From assembly GCA_023052935.1 (NCBI GenBank), contig CM041294.1:96169616-96233615 (forward strand): a stretch of DNA of 64,000 bases. Reading direction: 5' to 3'. The position numbers and the translations under genes are program-made. The number at the start of each line of letters is the position of its first letter. Positions within the stretch are counted from its first letter, which is position 1. Origin of the DNA: Piezodorus guildinii. Its lineage: Eukaryota; Arthropoda; Insecta; Hemiptera; Pentatomidae. This document shows positions 10,488-21,699 of the stretch, piece by piece. The notes beneath the pieces were generated by a model, which did no database searches, was not told the origin of the DNA, and saw only the letters and a program-made list of their open reading frames with translations.

Positions 10488-13400
10488 TTATTTCACTTCA
10501 TTTAATTTATAATGACCATAGGCCAAAGTATTGATTCCGTCTTCTAGGATGTGTCTTTTATTATCAAAAGGAGACAGAGAAACCTTATTTTTTTCGGAAC
10601 TAAAAATATTATGCAGCTTAGATTGTATCATCCTCATTGGCGTATGCATAATTTCCCTTTTAAATAATACATTTTCATAATCCTCAAAACTAATATATTG
10701 TTTTAATGAGGCTGTTTTTACGCCTTTAGCTCGCTTTTTTACATCGTTTTCTGTCATAATAGCGTACATTTTCGCTTTTAATCCCACATATTTTAAAATT
10801 ATTTTGGAATTGAGCTCATCTTTAAACTTTCCTAACTTCTTTTTATTTTTATTCGAATAACACAAATGTGTTTCAGGATAGTCTGAGAAATCAAAATATT
10901 TATTCATTTTTTTCATATCTTCATAGACATCATCTGTTAAGACTCTATAGATAAATGAATCTGTATCGGTATACATCATCTTCAAGGTTTTTCCAGAATA
11001 TTTTTTCATCATTATGTCATAATGAAATTGATACATTACAGTTTTTGATAAGTCTAAAATGCACATTCCTATGTATATAGGTTTATTAAACAATACTTTC
11101 GATTTTCCCATATGTACAGCTACTATATTCTCATTGTAGATTGTACGATCAATGAAATTCGGTTTAGAGACAAGTTTCATCAACTTTTTACTGTCAGTTA
11201 CTAGTTGAATATTCTGGCGGTTCCTGATATTTTCCATCGTTTTACCGAAAACTGCATTGTTAAGCAACTTATAAAAATCTTTTTCAAAATCATTGGATGC
11301 TCCTTTCCTTAGCTCTGTATTGTATTCTATATACGATCGTAACCATGGTGCTTGGTTAAACTTTAGAACACGGTGAATTTTTTCCAAATTTAGCCCATGC
11401 TGTAGAGCTTGAATCAAATTTTTATAATGTAAGACGTAGCGATTTCTTTTCCCAAAATGTGTTATTAATTTTTTTGAATTAGAATTTGAGCCGGTGGTAT
11501 CATCGCTTCAGGTAAGAACGACAAATCATCATGGGAATGGTGAAGTTCTTGAGGATAACTGATATCAATTTCAAAGATATATCCAATATCGTCATCATCC
11601 TTAAGCTCGAATATATTGATACGTTCAGGATTTTTGACCCACTCGAATCCTCCGTACGGTAAATACATACTCATCGCTTGCCCATAAAGATTATTAGCAT
11701 CTAAATAAACTATATAACTCGATTCTTCGTTTGGATTAAAATTGAGCATGTACTTATTATTCGCTTCTGCATACCTGTGCGATACCTGGCACAAACCTCC
11801 TCGAATGCCGTGCTCTACCATTAAAATCATATCATAATCCTGTAAGAGCTCTATGTTAATTTTTGTATATTTTAACATGGCGTCGAAGGTCAAACCGGGA
11901 ACGGTAAAATAATGAGCTGGATCAAGTTTATGTGTCTTCATCATAACGTCTCGAAAAGATTCGAAGACGTCACAAAGTAGAAGAACATCACTTTTAACGT
12001 AAAAATCAGCATATTCACCCAAAGATTTACATTTAAAGTGTTCCCATATGTTTTGAGCATGTCTATAATCTTCTGCGCTGATATCACTCTCATTCAATTT
12101 ATTGTAAAAAGCTTCAATTGATGGTAGCTCTGTTTCATTGAACTTATCTTCATTGTCTATGTAATCGTATGGAAAAACACCTTTTCTGGTGACCAATTTT
12201 AATTCCTCATCTCTATAATATTTTGATGTCTCCTTGAATTTGTCCCAAGAAAGAGATTTTACAAGATAATCTAAGCTCCGCGGCATGAATCTGTAAGAAT
12301 CTATAAACCTCAATTTCAGTTTACCAACATGTTTTGTAAAAGATATGTATTTTTCTTCACTGTTCGGTATTACCTCAACTTCTCCAGGGGTAGTTCCCAA
12401 TTCTCTAACAATAAAATGTGCGTCATAATTGCTCAAGTTGTGCATTATGACAGGTACAAACGAGGGATTAACGCGTTTTAAATTACAATTATTACACGAA
12501 GCTCCTAAGTACGTTCCGGTTATATGGCAGTGGTCTCTAACTTTTATGTTGTTTTCTTTAAATTCGTCTTGGCACATGTAACAGGTTTTAGCTTCAGCCC
12601 AATTTTTTTCTTCATCCGATGAAATCCGCATTGGTTTGTTCATCTTATAGATTTCTTGAATCTTTTTAGCAATATTGGTAATATATTCCATGAAGTGATA
12701 AGCGGCATTGGCTCCCCTATAAACGTACGGTATGTTTATTGGGACGTCTACTCCCTCGATCCCTTTAACATATACACAAAATGATATCGGATCGTGCCTC
12801 TGATATTTAGTCGTGTTCTTTGACGATTCGTTTATAGGAACTAACATCGATTCAAAGTCGGCATAGATGACAAACGGCACCTTGCTTTGTCGTTCCATAT
12901 TTGAGAATCTGATAAAGTGGTCTTTCTTTGGTATCTCTATTCTTACTGGTTTATTTTCAGAGCAATATATCTTATGTTCTTCAAGTTTTTCACTAGCTTG
13001 TTTTCCATACAGATTGTTAAAATGTGTGAAGCAGCGTTTACATATTGTTAACTTATGTTCATACTGGCTGATTTGTGACACAACTAATCTTTCGAAATTT
13101 TTTATGTAAACATAATGGGAAGTTTTATCATCAGACACGAGTAAAAGATCCCGGTGATCTTTCAATTCTGTTTTACAGACTTTCAGAGGGTATATCTTAT
13201 CTTTTTCATCGAGCCCATAGACATTGATGGAGATGTTATTTACCTTTTCAAATTTTCTTATCTCACTCAGTGAAGTTGGAAATGAAACGCAAGTAAAGTC
13301 ATACACGTGTTCTAAATTGTTATACTTAGTAACGCGTTGTGCGTGCTTTTAACAAATTTTGATAAAATTGAATACTTAAAACAGTACATATCATTATTCC

Positions 13401-14094
13401 GCACATTAATGCAAGCTTTCTTTGATTCTATAGATGGGGGGAGTGGAAGATACGTACAACCTCTTAGAGGCATATATTTGTTAATTCTCAATCTGATTCC
13501 ATCAACCCCACTCAGCTTCCATCCGCTTTTTTTAAATTGAGACTCCTCAGCTTCAGTTATGATTTTGTTAAAACTTTCCTCTATAAATTTGCTAAGATTG
13601 CTGCCTTTAAACACACATTTGTTTCGTGTTTTGAATGCCTTATCCATCTGATCACCTACAGAATTTGTAAAAGTACATTCCAATAGGCAGTTCACTTTCA
13701 ATGCGCCATGTTCATGTAGCGAATCTCGAATTTTATACACTAAGAGGTTCTTAACACTTTCCAGAAACGAGTTAATATCCATAGAATCGGACGATCTGAT
13801 GAAGAATGATGCCAATCGGTTCTGAAATGCTGTCTCATACTCAACAAGTCCCTGCTTGTCTGGTACGAGTGCTAAAATGACATTCTTTTGTGGCTCAGAT
13901 AATTTTAATTTTTTTATCAACGGTTCCTGGGTACATACATTTTCATGTCTTTTACCGTTATAAATATTTGGAAAAACACCTCCACACCTGGTGCAAGTAT
14001 AAGTCGAATTACCGTTACAAGATTTTTCATGTCTACGAAGGCTCTTCAAATACTCATACGTATTATCGCAAAGGTAACATTTAAACTGACTCAT
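10488..14094 (-). pseudogene. polB: left-arm DNA polymerase B copy, two 1-nt deletions
   Basis: Near-identical mirror of the gene at 15198-18806, read outward from the centre. A 1-nt loss in a T run near 13347 and another in a C run near 11491 split it into three frames (14094-13312, 13306-11465, 11417-10488). The first break falls about 250 codons in, before the exonuclease; the second lies between polymerase motifs A and B. Both are homopolymer indels, so either real decay or consensus error is possible. As written this copy would give no polymerase. Confidence 0.9.
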
Positions 14095-14390
14095 TTTTAA
14101 GTGTTAAATTTCAAAATTTCTGAACGGAGAAAAAATTAATAATTTATTTATGCACACAACTTACCTTCCGTGAACAAATGGAGAAATATCTACTAGTTTA
14201 AAATTAACGAAAAAAAAAATCTTCTATAAAACTTAAATAATATAAAAATATTAATGGCACCAAGAAATTAGGAAATATTTTTAAACTCAGATAGCAGCAA
14301 CAGCAACAAATCAATGTGTTCGCTTTGAAGTCTGAAGCTAAAATGACAGTAAATACAAATGACAAGTAACTCGTTAACTATCAGCTGTTG

Positions 14391-14476
14391 CTTACCCCCA
14401 CCACCTCGTGTTTACCCCCACCACCTTCCACTTTACCCCCACTACCTTCAATTTTACCCCCACCACCTTGCATTTT
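14391..14476 (+). repeat. central iteron-like repeats (left side)
   Basis: Four units of about 21 nt with core TTTACCCCCACCACCTT; the opposite strand carries four spaced G5 runs. Confidence 0.85.
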
Positions 14477-14634
14477 ACCTCCCCCCTCCCTCTTCCCCCT
14501 CCTGCCCTTGTAGTGCATCCGAGGATACCCAACTCAAGATGATGGTCAGAAGTGGTTAAGAGTAATCAGAGAGAGTCGGAGAGGTTCACATGTGAGGAAA
14601 AGATTATGTCCAATCTGTCCAATAAGTTTTCTTA

Positions 14635-14654
14635 AAACCATGATTGGATGAGAA
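14635..14654. other. 20-nt asymmetric spacer at the palindrome centre
   Basis: The only non-palindromic sequence between the arms: AAACCATGATTGGATGAGAA. The flanking stem is AATAAGTTTTCTTA/TAAGAAAACTTATT. A copied hairpin end would leave this structure, with the loop becoming the spacer. Confidence 0.85.
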
Positions 14655-14814
14655 TAAGAAAACTTATTGGACAGATTGGACATAATCTTTTCCTCACATG
14701 TGAACCTCTCCGACTCTCTCTGATTACTCTTAACCACTTCTGACCATCATCTTGAGTTGGGTATCCTCGGATGCACTACAAGGGCAGGAGGGGGAAGAGG
14801 GAGAGGGGGGGAGG

Positions 14815-14902
14815 TAAAATGCAAGGTGGTGGGGGTAAAATTGAAGGTAGTGGGGGTAAAGTGGAAGGTGGTGGGGGTAAACACGAGGTGGTGGGGGTAA
14901 GC
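14815..14902 (-). repeat. central iteron-like repeats (right side)
   Basis: Mirror of 14391-14476, with four GGTGGTGGGGGTAAA-type units on the plus strand. The four G5 runs could form a G-quadruplex or bind an initiator. The position beside the centre of symmetry, upstream of both polymerase genes, suits an origin or shared promoter. Confidence 0.85.
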
Positions 14903-15127
14903 AACAGCTGATAGTTAACGAGTTACTTGTCATTTGTATTTACTGTCATTTTAGCTTCAGACTTCAAAGCGAACACATTGATTTGTTGCTGTTGCTGCTA
15001 TCTGAGTTTAAAAATATTTCCTAATTTCTTGGTGCCATTAATATTTTTATATTATTTAAGTTTTATAGAAGATTTTTTTTTTCGTTAATTTTAAACTAGT
15101 AGATATTTCTCCATTTGTTCACGGAAG

Positions 15128-15172
15128 GTAAGTTGTGTGCATAAATAAATTATTAATTTTTTCTCCGTTCAG
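15128..15172 (+). other. possible 45-nt intron in the polymerase 5' UTR
   Basis: GGAAG|GTAAGT donor and a T-rich CTCCGTTCAG| acceptor 26 nt before the ATG. The mirror lies at 14120-14164. Inferred from splice consensus only. Confidence 0.4.
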
Positions 15173-15197
15173 AAATTTTGAAATTTAACACTTAAAA

Positions 15198-18100
15198 ATG
15201 AGTCAGTTTAAATGTTACCTTTGCGATAATACGTATGAGTATTTGAAGAGCCTTCGTAGACATGAAAAATCTTGTAACGGTAATTCGACTTATACTTGCA
15301 CCAGGTGTGGAGGTGTTTTTCCAAATATTTATAACGGTAAAAGACATGAAAATGTATGTACCCAGGAACCGTTGATAAAAAAATTAAAATTATCTGAGCC
15401 ACAAAAGAATGTCATTTTAGCACTCGTACCAGACAAGCAGGGACTTGTTGAGTATGAGACAGCATTTCAGAACCGATTGGCATCATTCTTCATCAGATCG
15501 TCCGATTCTATGGATATTAACTCGTTTCTGGAAAGTGTTAAGAACCTCTTAGTGTATAAAATTCGAGATTCGCTACATGAACATGGCGCATTGAAAGTGA
15601 ACTGCCTATTGGAATGTACTTTTACAAATTCTGTAGGTGATCAGATGGATAAGGCATTCAAAACACGAAACAAATGTGTGTTTAAAGGCAGCAATCTTAG
15701 CAAATTTATAGAGGAAAGTTTTAACAAAATCATAACTGAAGCTGAGGAGTCTCAATTTAAAAAAAGCGGATGGAAGCTGAGTGGGGTTGATGGAATCAGA
15801 TTGAGAATTAACAAATATATGCCTCTAAGAGGTTGTACGTATCTTCCACTCCCCCCATCTATAGAATCAAAGAAAGCTTGCATTAATGTGCGGAATAATG
15901 ATATGTACTGTTTTAAGTATTCAATTTTATCAAAATTTGTTAAAAAGCACGCACAACGCGTTACTAAGTATAACAATTTAGAACACGTGTATGACTTTAC
16001 TTGCGTTTCATTTCCAACTTCACTGAGTGAGATAAGAAAATTTGAAAAGGTAAATAACATCTCCATCAATGTCTATGGGCTCGATGAAAAAGATAAGATA
16101 TACCCTCTGAAAGTCTGTAAAACAGAATTGAAAGATCACCGGGATCTTTTACTCGTGTCTGATGATAAAACTTCCCATTATGTTTACATAAAAAATTTCG
16201 AAAGATTAGTTGTGTCACAAATCAGCCAGTATGAACATAAGTTAACAATATGTAAACGCTGCTTCACACATTTTAACAATCTGTATGGAAAACAAGCTAG
16301 TGAAAAACTTGAAGAACATAAGATATATTGCTCTGAAAATAAACCAGTAAGAATAGAGATACCAAAGAAAGACCACTTTATCAGATTCTCAAATATGGAA
16401 CGACAAAGCAAGGTGCCGTTTGTCATCTATGCCGACTTTGAATCGATGTTAGTTCCTATAAACGAATCGTCAAAGAACACGACTAAATATCAGAGGCACG
16501 ATCCGATATCATTTTGTGTATATGTTAAAGGGATCGAGGGAGTAGACGTCCCAATAAACATACCGTACGTTTATAGGGGAGCCAATGCCGCTTATCACTT
16601 CATGGAATATATTACCAATATTGCTAAAAAGATTCAAGAAATCTATAAGATGAACAAACCAATGCGGATTTCATCGGATGAAGAAAAAAATTGGGCTGAA
16701 GCTAAAACCTGTTACATGTGCCAAGACGAATTTAAAGAAAACAACATAAAAGTTAGAGACCACTGCCATATAACCGGAACGTACTTAGGAGCTTCGTGTA
16801 ATAATTGTAATTTAAAACGCGTTAATCCCTCGTTTGTACCTGTCATAATGCACAACTTGAGCAATTATGACGCACATTTTATTGTTAGAGAATTGGGAAC
16901 TACCCCTGGAGAAGTTGAGGTAATACCGAACAGTGAAGAAAAATACATATCTTTTACAAAACATGTTGGTAAACTGAAATTGAGGTTTATAGATTCTTAC
17001 AGATTCATGCCGCGGAGCTTAGATTATCTTGTAAAATCTCTTTCTTGGGACAAATTCAAGGAGACATCAAAATATTATAGAGATGAGGAATTAAAATTGG
17101 TCACCAGAAAAGGTGTTTTTCCATACGATTACATAGACAATGAAGATAAGTTCAATGAAACAGAGCTACCATCAATTGAAGCTTTTTACAATAAATTGAA
17201 TGAGAGTGATATCAGCGCAGAAGATTATAGACATGCTCAAAACATATGGGAACACTTTAAATGTAAATCTTTGGGTGAATATGCTGATTTTTACGTTAAA
17301 AGTGATGTTCTTCTACTTTGTGACGTCTTCGAATCTTTTCGAGACGTTATGATGAAGACACATAAACTTGATCCAGCTCATTATTTTACCGTTCCCGGTT
17401 TGACCTTCGACGCCATGTTAAAATATACAAAAATTAACATAGAGCTCTTACAGGATTATGATATGATTTTAATGGTAGAGCACGGCATTCGAGGAGGTTT
17501 GTGCCAGGTATCGCACAGGTATGCAGAAGCGAATAATAAGTACATGCTCAATTTTAATCCAAACGAAGAATCGAGTTATATAGTTTATTTAGATGCTAAT
17601 AATCTTTATGGGCAAGCGATGAGTATGTATTTACCGTACGGAGGATTCGAGTGGGTCAAAAATCCTGAACGTATCAATATATTCGAGCTTAAGGATGATG
17701 ACGATATTGGATATATCTTTGAAATTGATATCAGTTATCCTCAAGAACTTCACCATTCCCATGATGATTTGTCGTTCTTACCTGAAGCGATGATACCACC
17801 GGGCTCAAATTCTAATTCAAAAAAATTAATAACACATTTTGGGAAAAGAAATCGCTACGTCTTACATTATAAAAATTTGATTCAAGCTCTACAGCATGGG
17901 CTAAATTTGGAAAAAATTCACCGTGTTCTAAAGTTTAACCAAGCACCATGGTTACGATCGTATATAGAATACAATACAGAGCTAAGGAAAGGAGCATCCA
18001 ATGATTTTGAAAAAGATTTTTATAAGTTGCTTAACAATGCAGTTTTCGGTAAAACGATGGAAAATATCAGGAACCGCCAGAATATTCAACTAGTAACTGA

Positions 18101-18806
18101 CAGTAAAAAGTTGATGAAACTTGTCTCTAAACCGAATTTCATTGATCGTACAATCTACAATGAGAATATAGTAGCTGTACATATGGGAAAATCGAAAGTA
18201 TTGTTTAATAAACCTATATACATAGGAATGTGCATTTTAGACTTATCAAAAACTGTAATGTATCAATTTCATTATGACATAATGATGAAAAAATATTCTG
18301 GAAAAACCTTGAAGATGATGTATACCGATACAGATTCATTTATCTATAGAGTCTTAACAGATGATGTCTATGAAGATATGAAAAAAATGAATAAATATTT
18401 TGATTTCTCAGACTATCCTGAAACACATTTGTGTTATTCGAATAAAAATAAAAAGAAGTTAGGAAAGTTTAAAGATGAGCTCAATTCCAAAATAATTTTA
18501 AAATATGTGGGATTAAAAGCGAAAATGTACGCTATTATGACAGAAAACGATGTAAAAAAGCGAGCTAAAGGCGTAAAAACAGCCTCATTAAAACAATATA
18601 TTAGTTTTGAGGATTATGAAAATGTATTATTTAAAAGGGAAATTATGCATACGCCAATGAGGATGATACAATCTAAGCTGCATAATATTTTTAGTTCCGA
18701 AAAAAATAAGGTTTCTCTGTCTCCTTTTGATAATAAAAGACACATCCTAGAAGACGGAATCAATACTTTGGCCTATGGTCATTATAAATTAAATGAAGTG
18801 AAATAA
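15198..18806 (+). CDS. polB: B-family (protein-primed type) DNA polymerase with zinc fingers and EndoVII-like domain
   Basis: 1202 residues, uninterrupted. N-terminus: C2H2-like fingers (CYLCDNTYEYLKSLRRHEKSC, then CTRCGGVFPNIYNGKRHENVC; about residues 5-60). Exonuclease motifs: Exo I D413/E415 (YADFESM), Exo II N553-D558 (NLSNYD), Exo III Y699-D703 (YVKSD). Between Exo I and Exo II lies a recombination-endonuclease-VII-like zinc motif: C505xxC508, D521-H522-C523-H524, C534xxC537. Polymerase motifs: A D799 (YLDANNLYG), B 946-951 (NNAVFG), C D1044/D1046 (YTDTDS), KxY 1109-1111. These match the DNA_pol_B_2 family of Polintons, adenoviruses and linear plasmids, which start synthesis from a protein. 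No terminal-protein domain is obvious. It should replicate the element and correct errors; the nuclease-like motif might nick DNA. The ATG is the first in frame, after an AT-rich leader. Confidence 0.95.
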   Translation: MSQFKCYLCDNTYEYLKSLRRHEKSCNGNSTYTCTRCGGVFPNIYNGKRHENVCTQEPLIKKLKLSEPQKNVILALVPDKQGLVEYETAFQNRLASFFIRSSDSMDINSFLESVKNLLVYKIRDSLHEHGALKVNCLLECTFTNSVGDQMDKAFKTRNKCVFKGSNLSKFIEESFNKIITEAEESQFKKSGWKLSGVDGIRLRINKYMPLRGCTYLPLPPSIESKKACINVRNNDMYCFKYSILSKFVKKHAQRVTKYNNLEHVYDFTCVSFPTSLSEIRKFEKVNNISINVYGLDEKDKIYPLKVCKTELKDHRDLLLVSDDKTSHYVYIKNFERLVVSQISQYEHKLTICKRCFTHFNNLYGKQASEKLEEHKIYCSENKPVRIEIPKKDHFIRFSNMERQSKVPFVIYADFESMLVPINESSKNTTKYQRHDPISFCVYVKGIEGVDVPINIPYVYRGANAAYHFMEYITNIAKKIQEIYKMNKPMRISSDEEKNWAEAKTCYMCQDEFKENNIKVRDHCHITGTYLGASCNNCNLKRVNPSFVPVIMHNLSNYDAHFIVRELGTTPGEVEVIPNSEEKYISFTKHVGKLKLRFIDSYRFMPRSLDYLVKSLSWDKFKETSKYYRDEELKLVTRKGVFPYDYIDNEDKFNETELPSIEAFYNKLNESDISAEDYRHAQNIWEHFKCKSLGEYADFYVKSDVLLLCDVFESFRDVMMKTHKLDPAHYFTVPGLTFDAMLKYTKINIELLQDYDMILMVEHGIRGGLCQVSHRYAEANNKYMLNFNPNEESSYIVYLDANNLYGQAMSMYLPYGGFEWVKNPERINIFELKDDDDIGYIFEIDISYPQELHHSHDDLSFLPEAMIPPGSNSNSKKLITHFGKRNRYVLHYKNLIQALQHGLNLEKIHRVLKFNQAPWLRSYIEYNTELRKGASNDFEKDFYKLLNNAVFGKTMENIRNRQNIQLVTDSKKLMKLVSKPNFIDRTIYNENIVAVHMGKSKVLFNKPIYIGMCILDLSKTVMYQFHYDIMMKKYSGKTLKMMYTDTDSFIYRVLTDDVYEDMKKMNKYFDFSDYPETHLCYSNKNKKKLGKFKDELNSKIILKYVGLKAKMYAIMTENDVKKRAKGVKTASLKQYISFEDYENVLFKREIMHTPMRMIQSKLHNIFSSEKNKVSLSPFDNKRHILEDGINTLAYGHYKLNEVK

Positions 18807-20218
18807 TATAAAGATTATTTTGGTAATAATAAGAAACAAAACGCGAATTTACAACCATTTTTGTCTTTGGTCTGAATAAAACTAAGGTAACAAATAATAA
18901 AAATGATGGTTCATGGTGTGACAATATGTCTGTTCACTAATGAATTTGGAATATTTTGGCGGTATTTAAATTAATAAAGCCATCTCAGCAAGGCAGCCAT
19001 TGCATTTATCATAATGTCTCGAAAGAGAAATGTACAGAGTATCAAAAAAAGGTTTTATCTGTATAGGTAAATGAAAAATTGTTTAAATCTATTCACCATG
19101 AATGAAAGGGGTCACTGTCACGGTTTGAACACCTATAAACCCTGAATGAAGGTCCATGGCATGGTTTGAACACCTGTAAACCTGAATGTGTGAGTGAATG
19201 TGAGGTGAATAGAATAACCCTGCAGAATAATTTCGATGCTCATATTTCTCTTTCAAATACATAAAGAAAAAAAAATGATAAAGTATATGGTGTTGTTTAT
19301 TTATTGAAGATTAAAGAGTTATTGCCGCACCTTGCCGACCATCTCATCAGCAAATATTTCGTTTATGCCATCGGGTGAAAAATTAAATTTCAATATGATT
19401 ATACACTACCAAAAAAAGTGATGATTTTATTTTTTTATAAGCATAAATTTAGTTTAATTCTTGATTGTGTTAGAAATTATATTTTATGAATTCTAATTTT
19501 TAATAAACTTTATTTTTGTCGTTTAATATGTACACATTTTTATTGTGAAAATCACGTTGTAAAATAAATAAATAAAATAAAAACCTCTTCGATGTACCTT
19601 TACCTTGACGTGGTGAAGAGGCTTAAGGCTTAACGCCGAACTAAAAAAGGTACAAAACTTTGTTTACTAATAACTAAAATGAATAAAATGTTTACGATGT
19701 ACAATATTATTTTACTAGAATATAATGTTGTTTATACTGTAGCAAGATGTGCAGATAAGATAAGGAAGTAGTTTACCTTCGATTGAAGCAACGTTATCAT
19801 TGTTTATTTCTTTAGATAGAACTTCGGATTATAGCGAAGTTGAACGGGATAAAGGTAGAAGACCGAAGCCGGCCGAGATTAGACGAACTCTTCCGAAAAC
19901 ATCGCTAATAGCAATTGTAAAGCAGAATTGTTAATTTTAAGTAAATAATACATAGAAAAGGTAAAAATTTGTCTAAGAAGATGAGAAAATAACTAAAAAT
20001 ATTGAAAATATATATAAAAATAATTATATTCGCCTACCGAAATAGGTACAAGTTTTATATTATTTTATATTTATACTTAAAGCAATCATTAGTACAATAT
20101 TGATATTTACGTCTTAAATTGGTGTTGTTTACGATTAAATCATTAGGGATTTACTATACTAAGAGATAAAACGTACAAGGTCCGCATTATATTTATACAT
20201 ATACTTAAGAGGATAATG
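18807..20218. other. non-coding stretch between polymerase and array (right arm)
   Basis: Mirror of 9076-10487. AATAAA at 18875-18880 lies about 70 nt after the polymerase stop and probably directs polyadenylation. Confidence 0.6.
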
Positions 20219-20609
20219 CTTCAAAGTCTTAAGGAACCTTTTATCGCTATTTAAATAGTAGGATTAAGAATCAAAGTTCAAAGCTCTATAGGATTAAAAA
20301 TCATTACACATAGGAGAATAATAGACCGTAGTCCAAGAGCTTAAGGAACCTTTTATCGCTATTTAAATATTAGGATTAAGGATCAAAGTTCAAAGCTGTA
20401 CAGGATTAAGAAGCCGTATAACGATGTTTATATTAAAGGCATTAAGAAGGTTCAAAGTCCATGTTTACGTTTAAGCTTAAGGAACTTTTTATCGCTACTT
20501 AAAATGTAGGATTAAGGATCAAAGTTCACAGATGTATAGGATTAAGAAGCCCTATAACGATGTTTATATTAAAGCCGTTAAGAGGGTTCAAAGTCCATGT
20601 TTACGTTTA
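20219..20609 (-). repeat. second tandem repeat block, three units (right arm)
   Basis: Mirror of 8685-9075; the CTTAAGGAACCTTTTATCGC unit starts at about 20228, 20341 and 20475. Confidence 0.85.
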
Positions 20610-20926
20610 AATTATCAACATGCTTGAACATGATTCAAACCTGTTTGTACATGTTCATACCTGTTTGAATTATTGCAATGTTGGCTTCCTCAAAACAAAA
20701 TGGCGGCTGAAAAAACTTACTTAAAAAAAAGTATAAAATATTATTGGAAAGATAACATAAAATATTCCGGAGAGATGCACTCTGGTGGACACATTACGAA
20801 GTAGAGTGGGTGCTGCGCTCTTGCGGATTCTTTAGAAATGAAGTATGTTCTGCGACTATGTGAAGAGAAAATAAAAGTAAACCAACAGTGGAAATGTTAA
20901 TACCTATTGAACATGCTTCTGAATTT

Positions 20927-21451
20927 GTAAACAACGGGAAGGTTATGTAACAGCAAGGGAGGTTTCATAAAATGTAAACAATGGGAAGGTTGAGGAAAAT
21001 GTAAACAATGAGAAGGTTGAGGAAAATGTAAACAATGAGAAGGTTATGTAACAGTAAGGGAGGTTTCATAAAATGTAAACAGTGGGGAGGTTGAGGAAAA
21101 TGTAAACCTTGGGAAGGTTATGTAACAGTAAGGGGAGTTTCCGAAAATGTAAACAATGGGGAGGTTATGTAACAGTTTGGAAGGTTTCATAAATGTAATC
21201 ATTGAGAAGGTTGCGGAAAATGTAAATATTGGGAAGGTTATGTAACAGCAAGGGAGGTTTCAGATATTGTAAACAACGGGAAGGTTATGTCACAGCAAGG
21301 GAGGCTTCAGATAATGTAAACAACGGGAAGGTTATGTAACAGCAAGGGAGGTTTCATAAAATGTAAACAATGGGAAGGTTGAGGAAAATGTAAACAATGA
21401 GAAGGTTGAGGAAAATGTAAACAATGAGAAGGTTATGTAACAGTTTGAAAG
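20927..21451 (-). repeat. sub-terminal tandem repeat array (right arm)
   Basis: Mirror of 7843-8367, reading AATGTAAACAATGGGAAGG-type modules on the plus strand. Confidence 0.88.
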
Positions 21452-21565
21452 GTTTCGTAAAAGCACACATTACAATTTTACCATCGGACCTAGCCGGGAG
21501 GAACTCTCAAGTTAGGCACTCTGATTGGTTAACTAATGCAGGAGTGGGGGGAGCAAAATGCCGTC

Positions 21566-21699
21566 CGGGTAGACTCATGCTTTGTAAATGGTTACGGCGT
21601 AAAACAAAATGGCGAACGGGTAGACTCATGCTTTATAAATACTAAATTATCCCAAAACGTAGGGAAAAGAAGATGGACGCCGGGTAGACTCATGCTTTA
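21566..21699 (-). repeat. tip-proximal triple repeat (right arm)
   Basis: Mirror of the block at 7595-7728. Confidence 0.7.

Larger units (their letters stand above)
7365..14634 (+). repeat. left arm of the giant inverted repeat
   Basis: Reverse complement of 14655-21929; position x pairs with 29294-x at the tip and 29289-x at the centre, the shift of five accounted for by three small indels. Near-identity suggests recent formation or ongoing gene conversion between the arms. Confidence 0.95.

Noticed and set aside
10488..14094. Three separate genes on the reverse strand in the left arm.
   Set aside because: They are one polymerase gene split by two 1-nt deletions relative to the right arm.
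19012..19069. An 18-codon basic frame (MSRKRNVQSIKK...) ending at a possible splice donor in the element.
   Set aside because: Very short; the only downstream acceptor tried gives a low-complexity hydrophobic frame. The mirrored copy is no independent support.
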